The position numbers were made by a program, and so were the translations under genes. From Streptomyces lunaelactis (GTDB lineage: Bacteria > Actinomycetota > Actinomycetes > Streptomycetales > Streptomycetaceae): 64,000 bases of DNA. Of this stretch, positions 25,325-32,196 are shown piece after piece (the stretch's first letter is position 1; each line of letters begins with the position of its first letter). The notes under the pieces are model-generated. The model saw nothing but the letters and a program-made list of their open reading frames with translations. It was not told the origin of the DNA and searched no databases. The stretch is taken from the NCBI RefSeq assembly GCF_003054555.1, contig NZ_CP026304.1, positions 4,402,001 through 4,466,000 on the forward strand, given 5' to 3'.

Positions 25325-26325
25325 CCACGGCCGCGGTGAAGCCCGCTTCCATGGCGCAGGCCTTGCAGCGCGCGATGCGCGACGCGATGGCCGAGGACCC
25401 GGCCGTTCATGTGCTGGGGGAGGACGTCGGCGCGCTCGGCGGGGTCTTCCGGGTCACGGACGGGCTCGCCAAAGAGTTCGGCGAGGACCGCTGTACGGAC
25501 ACCCCGCTCGCGGAGGCGGGCATCCTCGGCACGGCCGTCGGCATGGCGATGTACGGGCTGCGGCCGGTCGTCGAGATGCAGTTCGACGCCTTCGCGTATC
25601 CGGCGTTCGAGCAGCTGATCAGCCATGTGGCACGGATGCGGAACCGCACGCGGGGCGGAATGCCGCTGCCGATCACGGTGCGTGTGCCGTACGGCGGCGG
25701 GATCGGCGGCGTCGAGCACCACAGCGACTCGTCCGAGGCGTACTACATGGCGACTCCGGGGCTCCATGTCGTCACGCCGTCGACGGTCGACGACGCCTAC
25801 GGGCTGCTGCGGGCGGCGATCGCCTCCGACGACCCCGTGGTCTTCCTGGAGCCGAAGCGGCTGTACTGGTCGAAGGCGCAGTGGTCGCCGGACGCACCGT
25901 CCGCGGTCGAGCCGATAGGCCGGGCCGTCGTCCGGCGCACCGGGCGCAGCGCCACGCTCATCACGTACGGGCCCTCCGTGCCGGTGTGCATGGAGGCGGC
26001 GGAGGCCGCCGCGGCCGAGGGCTGGGACCTGGAAGTCGTCGATCTGCGCTCGCTGGTGCCCTTCGACGACGAGACGGTCTGCGCGTCCGTGCGGCGTACG
26101 GGCCGGGCGGTCGTCGTCCATGAATCGACCGGCTTCGGAGGTCCCGGCGGGGAGATCGCCGCCCGGGTGACGGAGCGCTGCTTCCACCATCTGGAGGCGC
26201 CGGTGCTGCGGGTTGCCGGATTCGACATTCCGTATCCGCCGCCGATGCTCGAGCGGCACCATCTGCCGGGAGTCGACCGGGTGCTGGACGCGGTGGCGCG
26301 ACTGCAGTGGGAGGCGGGGAGCTGA
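25321..26325 (+). CDS. bkdB: Branched-chain keto acid dehydrogenase E1 beta (cluster 1)
   Basis: A 334-residue E1 beta subunit, with the transketolase pyrimidine domain (LGEDVGALGGVFRVTDGLA; FDAFAYPAFEQL) and C-terminal domain (LITYGPSVPVCMEAAE; HESTGFGGPGGEIAARVTER). It forms the alpha2-beta2 E1 with BkdA. It overlaps bkdA by ATGA and bkdC by one base (TGATG). Confidence 0.95.
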   Translation: MTTAAVKPASMAQALQRAMRDAMAEDPAVHVLGEDVGALGGVFRVTDGLAKEFGEDRCTDTPLAEAGILGTAVGMAMYGLRPVVEMQFDAFAYPAFEQLISHVARMRNRTRGGMPLPITVRVPYGGGIGGVEHHSDSSEAYYMATPGLHVVTPSTVDDAYGLLRAAIASDDPVVFLEPKRLYWSKAQWSPDAPSAVEPIGRAVVRRTGRSATLITYGPSVPVCMEAAEAAAAEGWDLEVVDLRSLVPFDDETVCASVRRTGRAVVVHESTGFGGPGGEIAARVTERCFHHLEAPVLRVAGFDIPYPPPMLERHHLPGVDRVLDAVARLQWEAGS

Positions 26326-27737
26326 TGGCTCAGGTGCTCGAATTCAAGCTCCCGGACCTTGGCGAAGGTCTGACCGAGGCGGAGATCGTCCGTTGGCTGG
26401 TGGCCGTCGGCGATGTCGTCGCGATCGACCAGCCGGTCGTCGAGGTCGAGACGGCCAAGGCGATGGTGGAGGTGCCGTGCCCGTACGGGGGTGTGGTGAC
26501 CGCGCGCTTCGGTGAGGAGGGTACGGAACTGCCGGTCGGTGCACCGCTGTTGACGGTTGCGGTGGGTGCCGTGGAGTCGGCCGGGGCGGCTGCGGCCCTG
26601 GGCTCGGCCGGGCTCTCGGCTTCCGGTGGCGAGTCCTCCGGCGAGTCGTCCGGGAACGTGCTGGTCGGCTATGGGACGGGGGCGCCGGCGGCTCGCAGGC
26701 GCCGCATCCGCCCGGCCGCGCCCGGGGCGGAGCTCGGAAACGGCGCCCGGCCGGCCGGGCGCGCCGAGGCACAGGCGCCGACGCGTGCCCCCGTGCCCGT
26801 ACCGGCCGCCGTGCCCGCGGCTGCGCCCCCACCCGGGCCCGAAGCTTCCGGGCCAGTGCCCGTGATCTCGCCGCTCGTCCGCAGGCTCGCGCGTGAACAC
26901 GATCTCGATCTGCGGCAGTTGAGCGGGTCCGGGCCGGACGGGCTGATCCTGCGCGCTGACGTCGAGTACGCCGTGCGCGCCGCCGGGACGACCGACGTAC
27001 CCGACACCGCCGCAGTCGCTGCGACAGCGGCTGCCGTCGGTGGGGGGCGTGGAGAGCGCGTACCGCTGCGCGGCGTGCGCGGGGCCGTCGCCGACAAGCT
27101 CTCCCGCAGTCGGCGCGAGATACCCGACGCCACCTGCTGGGTCGATGCGGACGCGACCGAGCTGATGGCCGCGCGGGCCTCGATGAACGCCGCGGGCGGC
27201 CCGAAGATCTCGCTTCTCGCGCTGCTCGCCCGGATCTGCACGGCTGCTCTCGCGCGCCACCCGGAGCTCAACTCCACGGTGGACATGGAGGCAAGGGAGA
27301 TCGTGCGCCTTCACGAGGTGCATCTCGGCTTCGCGGCGCAGACCGAGCGGGGGCTTGTCGTCCCCGTAGTCCGGGATGCGCACAGCCGCTCGGCCGAGTC
27401 GCTGGCCGCGGAGTTCGGGAGGCTGACGGACGCGGCCAGAGAAGGGAAGCTGACTCCGGCGGACCTGACCGGTGGGACGTTCACGCTGAACAACTACGGG
27501 GTGTTCGGCGTCGACGGCTCCACGCCGATCATCAATCACCCGGAGGCGGCCATGCTCGGCGTGGGCCGGATCGTGCCCAAGCCGTGGGTGCACCGGGGCG
27601 AGCTGGCCGTCCGCCAGGTCGTCCAGCTCTCCCTCACCTTCGACCACCGGGTCTGTGACGGCGGCACGGCGGGCGGTTTCCTGCGCTTTGTGGCCGACTG
27701 CGTGGAGCATCCGGCGGTTCTGCTGCGCAGCCTGTAG
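26325..27737 (+). CDS. bkdC: Dihydrolipoamide acyltransferase E2 (BCKDH cluster 1)
   Basis: A 470-residue E2 core. An N-terminal lipoyl domain (about 1-80) has the lipoylated Lys45 in VEVETAKAMVEV; an Ala/Pro linker follows, then an E3-binding domain (about 180-215: ISPLVRRLAREHDLDL) and the acyltransferase domain with catalytic FDHRVCDGG. The start is the ATG at 26325 overlapping the bkdB stop. No lipoamide dehydrogenase (E3) is in the window, so E3 is supplied in trans. Confidence 0.95.
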   Translation: MAQVLEFKLPDLGEGLTEAEIVRWLVAVGDVVAIDQPVVEVETAKAMVEVPCPYGGVVTARFGEEGTELPVGAPLLTVAVGAVESAGAAAALGSAGLSASGGESSGESSGNVLVGYGTGAPAARRRRIRPAAPGAELGNGARPAGRAEAQAPTRAPVPVPAAVPAAAPPPGPEASGPVPVISPLVRRLAREHDLDLRQLSGSGPDGLILRADVEYAVRAAGTTDVPDTAAVAATAAAVGGGRGERVPLRGVRGAVADKLSRSRREIPDATCWVDADATELMAARASMNAAGGPKISLLALLARICTAALARHPELNSTVDMEAREIVRLHEVHLGFAAQTERGLVVPVVRDAHSRSAESLAAEFGRLTDAAREGKLTPADLTGGTFTLNNYGVFGVDGSTPIINHPEAAMLGVGRIVPKPWVHRGELAVRQVVQLSLTFDHRVCDGGTAGGFLRFVADCVEHPAVLLRSL

Positions 27738-27803
27738 AGCCGGCCGAGAAGAGAGATCGAATCGGGGCTCCCCGCCCACGCCGTCGCGGCCCATACTTCA
27801 GGC

Positions 27804-28724
27804 ATGACCGCGTATGACGCCATCGTGCTCGCCGGAGGTGCCGCGAAGCGGCTGGGCGGGGCCGACAAGCCGGCGGTGAGCGTGGGCGGGCGGGCCCTGC
27901 TCGACCGTGTGCTCGGGGTGTGCCGCGACGCGGGGCGCACCGTCGTCGTCGGGGGGCGCCGGGCCACCGTGCGCCCCGTGGTCTGGGCGCGCGAGGAGCC
28001 TCCGGGCGGCGGACCGCTCGCCGCGCTGGACGCCGGGGTGCGGCAGGTCGAGGCACAGTCCGTCCTCGTGCTCTCGGCCGATCTGCCGTTCCTGGGGGAG
28101 CGGACGGTACGCGAGCTGATCGGCGCTCTCGACACGAGCGGGCAGGAGGCTGCCCTGCTCACCGATCCCGGCGGCCGCGACCAGCCCCTCGTAGCGGCGT
28201 ACCGCACCGAACCGCTGCGCCGTGAACTGGCTCTTCTCGCTGCCGAGTACGGGAGTCTGACCGGGCTGCCGTTGCGTCTGCTGACGCAGGAACTGGACCT
28301 CGCCCGGATCGCCGCGGAGCCACTGGCCTCTTTCGACTGCGACACCTGGGAGGACATCTTCGCGGCCCGGGCCCGTATCAGGGAGCATGGGAACGTGCTG
28401 GACGAATGGATTACCGCAGTCAAGGACGAACTCGGCATCGACCTCGACGTCGACATCGGCGTCCTGCTCGACCTCGCGCGGGATGCCGCGCACGGTGTCG
28501 CCCGCCCCGCCGCACCGCTCACCACCTTCCTGGTGGGTTACGCGGCGGCCTCGGCGGGCGGTGGCGGTCCGGAGGCGGTCGCGGAGGCCGCCCGTAAGGC
28601 CGCCGCGCTCGCCCTGCGCTGGGCCGACGAGGCGGATCGGGCCGACCAGGCCGGAGCGGGACCAACCGCTCCCGGCACTGCTGCCGGGGACTCCACCAGG
28701 ACCGACGAGGCCGACGCCGGATGA
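27804..28724 (+). CDS. MobA-like nucleotidyltransferase fused to DUF6457
   Basis: A 306-residue protein. Residues 1-190 form an NTP-transferase domain with LAGGAAKRLGGADK at 9-22, as in MobA, which attaches GMP to molybdopterin. A C-terminal helical domain (about 198-290; LDEWITAVKDELGID onward) looks like the actinobacterial DUF6457 module. It overlaps moeA by ATGA, tying it to molybdenum cofactor synthesis. The gene starts 66 bases after bkdC and may be read through from it. Confidence 0.88.
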   Translation: MTAYDAIVLAGGAAKRLGGADKPAVSVGGRALLDRVLGVCRDAGRTVVVGGRRATVRPVVWAREEPPGGGPLAALDAGVRQVEAQSVLVLSADLPFLGERTVRELIGALDTSGQEAALLTDPGGRDQPLVAAYRTEPLRRELALLAAEYGSLTGLPLRLLTQELDLARIAAEPLASFDCDTWEDIFAARARIREHGNVLDEWITAVKDELGIDLDVDIGVLLDLARDAAHGVARPAAPLTTFLVGYAAASAGGGGPEAVAEAARKAAALALRWADEADRADQAGAGPTAPGTAAGDSTRTDEADAG

Positions 28725-30151
28725 CCGGTCAGGATCATGGGGCCGATGCCAGGGGCCACGCCGTGGGCCCCGTGCACAAGGCCGACGCGGCCGAGTCCGA
28801 GGTGGACGGCGTCGAGGAAGCCCTCGCGCTGGTCGGCCGGCAGACGCGGCAGGAGCCCGCACCCGGCCCCGCCGCGACCCGGCACCGCGCCACCCCCTGG
28901 CCCGACGCCCGCGCCCTCGCCGCCCGCCTGGGGCGCGCCGCCCCGCTCCGTAGCCGGCGCGTGCCCCTCGATCAGGCGCTGGGCCAGGTGCTCGCCGAGC
29001 CGCTCGCCGCGCTCTGTGATCTGCCCTCCTTCGACACCTCCGCCATGGACGGATGGGCCGTCGCGGGCCCGGGTCCATGGACCATCCAGGGCGACGGCTC
29101 GATCCTCGCCGGGCACGGCGACGCCTCGCCGCTCCCCGACGGCGCGGCCGTGCGCATCGCCACCGGCGCCCGTATCCCTCCCGAGGCCACCGCGGTGATC
29201 CGCGGCGAGCACTCCCGTGCCGACGCGGACAGGCGCCAGCTGCACGCCGAGCGTGAGGTGATCCCCGGTCAGGACATCCGGCCGCGGGGTCAGGAGTGCC
29301 GCTCCGGCGACGAACTCCTGCCCGCCGCCTCCCTGGTGACCCCCGCCGTACTCGGACTCGCCGCGGCCGCCGGTTACGACGAGCTGCTCACCGTCCGCAG
29401 GCCGCGGGTCGAAGTCCTCGTCCTCGGCGATGAGCTGCTCACGGCGGGACTCCCCCACGACGGTCTCATCCGTGACGCCCTCGGTCCGATGATCGGCCCG
29501 TGGCTGCGGGCTCTCGGCGTCGAGGTCATCGCCACACGCCGACTCGGTGACGACGCCGAGGCCCTCCACGAGGCTGTCACCACCTCCGGCGCGGACCTGC
29601 TCCTGACCACCGGTGGGACGGCTGCGGGGCCGGTGGACCATGTCCACCCGGTCCTGCGGAAGGCCGGCGCCGAGCTGCTGGTCGACGGGGTCGCGGTACG
29701 GCCCGGCCATCCGATGCTGCTGGCCCGGCTCGCCCCTGACACGCCTCGACCGGACCCGCACGGGCCCGATCCGCACGGGCCGGACGCGCGTCTCCCCGCC
29801 CGGTATCTGGTGGGCCTGCCCGGCAATCCCCTCGCCGCCGTGTCCGGGCTCCTCACCCTCGCCGAGCCCCTCCTGCGTGCACTCGCGGGCCGGCCGTCCC
29901 CTGCCCCGTATCGCGGGCCAGTACGGGACCAGGTGCACGGGCATCCGTACGACACCCGCCTGGTGCCCTTCGTCCACCGCGCCGACCAGTTGGTTCCGCT
30001 GCACTACAACGGACCCGCCATGCTGCGCGGTATCGCCGCCGCCGATGGTCTGGCCGTCGTTCCGCCGGGCGGCGCGCGGGTCGGGGTTGAGCTGGAGGTC
30101 CTCGATCTGCCCTGGTCGGCCGCGTTCGCCGGCGGCGGGTGTTTCACGTGA
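28721..30151 (+). CDS. moeA: Molybdopterin molybdotransferase MoeA
   Basis: A 476-residue enzyme that inserts molybdate into adenylated molybdopterin. A non-conserved lead (about 1-60) precedes the MoeA N-terminal domain with PSFDTSAMDGWAV (102-114). The MoCF-binding domain shows GDELLTAG, TTGGTAAGPVDHVH and GLPGNPLAAVSG, followed by the C-terminal barrel. The TGA stop lies inside a perfect parS palindrome. Confidence 0.94.
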   Translation: MTGQDHGADARGHAVGPVHKADAAESEVDGVEEALALVGRQTRQEPAPGPAATRHRATPWPDARALAARLGRAAPLRSRRVPLDQALGQVLAEPLAALCDLPSFDTSAMDGWAVAGPGPWTIQGDGSILAGHGDASPLPDGAAVRIATGARIPPEATAVIRGEHSRADADRRQLHAEREVIPGQDIRPRGQECRSGDELLPAASLVTPAVLGLAAAAGYDELLTVRRPRVEVLVLGDELLTAGLPHDGLIRDALGPMIGPWLRALGVEVIATRRLGDDAEALHEAVTTSGADLLLTTGGTAAGPVDHVHPVLRKAGAELLVDGVAVRPGHPMLLARLAPDTPRPDPHGPDPHGPDARLPARYLVGLPGNPLAAVSGLLTLAEPLLRALAGRPSPAPYRGPVRDQVHGHPYDTRLVPFVHRADQLVPLHYNGPAMLRGIAAADGLAVVPPGGARVGVELEVLDLPWSAAFAGGGCFT

Positions 30152-30358
30152 AACTTCCCGGTCATGACGCCATCGCGCGCGGCGCCGACGAGCAGCTTCT
30201 CGCCAGCCGGCTGAAACTCCCTGCGGGAGACGGAGGACCTGGTCGTGTGCGTGCTGCGGGGACACCGGCTGATCGGCTACCACGATCTGGCGGCGACTCC
30301 GCCGCAGCTGACGGACCGGCTCATCACATCGTGCGCGCCACGAACGCATCGCCGATGA
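30139..30358 (+). pseudogene. Vestigial ion-channel-like gene (large internal deletion and frameshift)
   Basis: A GTG at 30139 opens MFHVKLPGHDAIARGADEQL, like the cytoplasmic start of Streptomyces two-helix potassium-channel proteins. After about 30 codons the frame changes, and frame +2 reads DLVVCVLRGHRLIGYHDLAA then LQLTDRLIT-like sequence, resembling a C-terminal TrkA_C segment, ending at 30358. No membrane helices, pore or NAD-binding domain lie between them. The simplest reading is that the middle of a channel gene was deleted, leaving both ends. The family assignment is by memory of motifs only, and a short functional ORF cannot be excluded. Confidence 0.45.
30141..30154. other. parS site overlapping the moeA stop codon
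   Basis: GTTTCACGTGAAAC, a perfect match to the Streptomyces parS consensus. The TGA at 30149-30151 inside it ends moeA. The same bases can also encode the FHVK opening of the adjacent remnant ORF. Confidence 0.9.
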
Positions 30359-30382
30359 ACAGCCCGGAGTAGCCTCGCCGCC

Positions 30383-31366
30383 ATGCATGCGATCACGATT
30401 CCCGAACCTGGCGGTCCCGAGGCGCTTGTCTGGGCCGAGGTGCCCGATCCCGTACTAGGCGAGGGCGAAGTCCTCGTCGAGGTCGTGGCGAGCGCGGTCA
30501 ACCGAGCCGATCTGCTGCAGCGGCAGGGCTTCTACGACCCGCCGCCCGGCTCCTCCCCCTACCCCGGCCTGGAATGCTCCGGCCGGATCGCGGAGGTGGG
30601 GGCCGGTGTCTCCGGGTGGAGTGTGGGCGATGAGGTGTGCGCGCTGCTGGCGGGTGGCGGTTACGCGGAGAAGGTCGCCGTGCCGGCGGGGCAGCTGCTG
30701 CCGGTGCCTGCGGGCCTGGACCTGGTGACGGCCGCGGCGCTGCCGGAGGTGACCGCCACGGTGTGGTCGAACGTGTTCATGATCGCGCACTTGCGGCCGG
30801 GCGAGACGCTGCTGGTCCACGGCGGTGCGAGCGGTATCGGCACAATGGCGATCCAGCTGGCGAAGGCGGTGGGCGCGCGGGTGGCCGTCACCGCGGGCGG
30901 GCCCGACAAGCTGGCGCGCTGTGCGGAGCTGGGCGCGGACATCCTGATCGACTACCGCGAGCAGGACTTCGTGGAGGAGCTGCGGAAGGCGACGGACGGG
31001 GCGGGTGCGGACGTCATCCTCGACATCGTCGGCGCGAAGTATCTGGACCGGAATGTGCGGGCGCTTGCGGTCAACGGCCGGCTTGCCGTGATCGGGCTCC
31101 AGGGGGGCGTCAAGGGCGAGTTGAACCTGGCGGCCCTGCTCGGGAAGCGCGCGGCGATCACGGCGACGTCGCTGCGGGGGCGGCCGCTGGGCGAGAAGGC
31201 GTCGATCATCGCGGCGGTGGGGGAGCATGTCTGGCCGCTGATCGAGGGGCCGGGTGCGGGCGGTGGTGGACCGGGCGGTTCCGCTGACGGATGCGGCGGA
31301 GGGCACCGTGCTGGAGTCCGGCGCGAATGTCGGCAAGGTGCTGCTGGTGGCGCCCGCGGCGGCTGA
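30383..31366 (+). CDS. NAD(P)H-quinone oxidoreductase (zeta-crystallin type) with frameshifted C-terminus
   Basis: A medium-chain reductase without zinc ligands that reduces quinones with NAD(P)H. The N-terminal GroES-like domain (VNRADLLQRQGFYDPPPG), the nucleotide motif HGGASGIGTMAIQLAKA and QGGVKGELNLAALLGKRAAI are conserved. After VWPLIEG (about residue 287) the frame turns to Gly-rich nonsense ending at 31366. The expected ending, VRAVVDRAVPLTDAAEG...ESGANVGKVLLVAP, is encoded one frame over at 31254-31360. The gene therefore carries an indel near 31240-31254, real or from sequencing. Confidence 0.85.
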   Translation: MHAITIPEPGGPEALVWAEVPDPVLGEGEVLVEVVASAVNRADLLQRQGFYDPPPGSSPYPGLECSGRIAEVGAGVSGWSVGDEVCALLAGGGYAEKVAVPAGQLLPVPAGLDLVTAAALPEVTATVWSNVFMIAHLRPGETLLVHGGASGIGTMAIQLAKAVGARVAVTAGGPDKLARCAELGADILIDYREQDFVEELRKATDGAGADVILDIVGAKYLDRNVRALAVNGRLAVIGLQGGVKGELNLAALLGKRAAITATSLRGRPLGEKASIIAAVGEHVWPLIEGPGAGGGGPGGSADGCGGGHRAGVRRECRQGAAGGARGG

Positions 31367-31478
31367 CCCACCACCGCCCTTGTGTACGGGGTACTCCGTC
31401 CACCCGCACCTCCGGCGCGGCACCGGCCGCGCCGCGCCCGCCTTGGGGCATCGTCCGTCCGGACCCGCTCCCACGGCA

Positions 31479-31509
31479 ATGCCCGGCTCACCATCCGTGA
31501 GCCGGGCAT
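31479..31509. terminator. Hairpin between quinone oxidoreductase and bpa
   Basis: A perfect 13-bp stem (ATGCCCGGCTCAC, arms 31479-31491 and 31497-31509) with a 5-base loop between convergent genes. Confidence 0.82.
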
Positions 31510-31534
31510 CGGCATCAGCGTCGCGCGGCGACGG

Positions 31535-32077
31535 CTACAAGTACGGGCCCGAGCGGATCGCGCCGTGCGGGCCTTCGTCGTCGTCCTCGTGGGAGGCGCC
31601 CGGCGGGAGGGCGCGGCGCATTTGTTCGAGTTGGGCGCGGGCCGCCATCTGCTGGGCGAACAGGGCCGTCTGGATTCCGTGGAAAAGGCCCTCGAGCCAG
31701 CCCACCAACTGGGCCTGCGCAATGCGCAGTTCGGCCTCGGAGGGGATCGCCTCGTCCGTGAAGGGGAGGCTGAGGCGTTCGAGTTCCTCGACGAGCTCGG
31801 GGGCGAGGCCGTCTTCCAGCTCCTTCACCGAGCTGGCGTGGATCGCCTTGAGCCGTACCCGGCTCGCCTCGTCCAGAGGTGCTGCCCTGACTTCCTCCAG
31901 CAGCTGCTTGATCATGCTGCCGATCCGCATGACCTTCGCAGGCTGTTCGACCATCTCCGTCACCGGGACCTCGCGCGACTCGTCGTCACCGTCACCGCCG
32001 CCGAGTGCCTTCCCGTCCTGTCCCACGATGAGTACGTGGGGGCTCTCTTGCGACCGTTCATTCCTCGGCATCTCCAT
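31535..32077 (-). CDS. bpa: Bacterial proteasome activator Bpa (DUF2587)
   Basis: A 180-residue ring-forming, ATP-independent activator of the 20S proteasome (homologue of mycobacterial Bpa/PafE). The helical core includes VMRIGSMIKQLLEEVRAAPL and AQAQLVGWLEGLFHGIQTAL. The protein ends GPYL, matching the GQYL-type HbYX-like tail that docks in the proteasome alpha ring. The start at 32077 fits the conserved length. It is a single gene between two strong hairpins. Confidence 0.94.
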   Translation of the reverse strand: MEMPRNERSQESPHVLIVGQDGKALGGGDGDDESREVPVTEMVEQPAKVMRIGSMIKQLLEEVRAAPLDEASRVRLKAIHASSVKELEDGLAPELVEELERLSLPFTDEAIPSEAELRIAQAQLVGWLEGLFHGIQTALFAQQMAARAQLEQMRRALPPGASHEDDDEGPHGAIRSGPYL

Positions 32078-32113
32078 GCCGCCATTCTCTCGCACATGTG
32101 CGTCACCACACGT

Positions 32114-32156
32114 TGTGCCCCCGTGCGAGAGTGATCCACCCTCGCACGGGGGCACA
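32114..32156. terminator. Hairpin between the ABC permease gene and bpa
   Basis: A perfect 16-bp stem (TGTGCCCCCGTGCGAG, arms 32114-32129 and 32141-32156) with an 11-base loop. It lies past the stop of the leftward ABC exporter operon and before the bpa start. Confidence 0.85.
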
Positions 32157-32196
32157 AAAACCGCTGGACAGGCGGGGGAGGGCCAGGAGGCCCCGG

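Noticed and set aside
25797..27794. Minus-strand frame of about 665 codons opposite bkdB and bkdC
   Set aside because: Shadow of E1 beta and E2 genes, whose lipoyl and catalytic motifs are intact.
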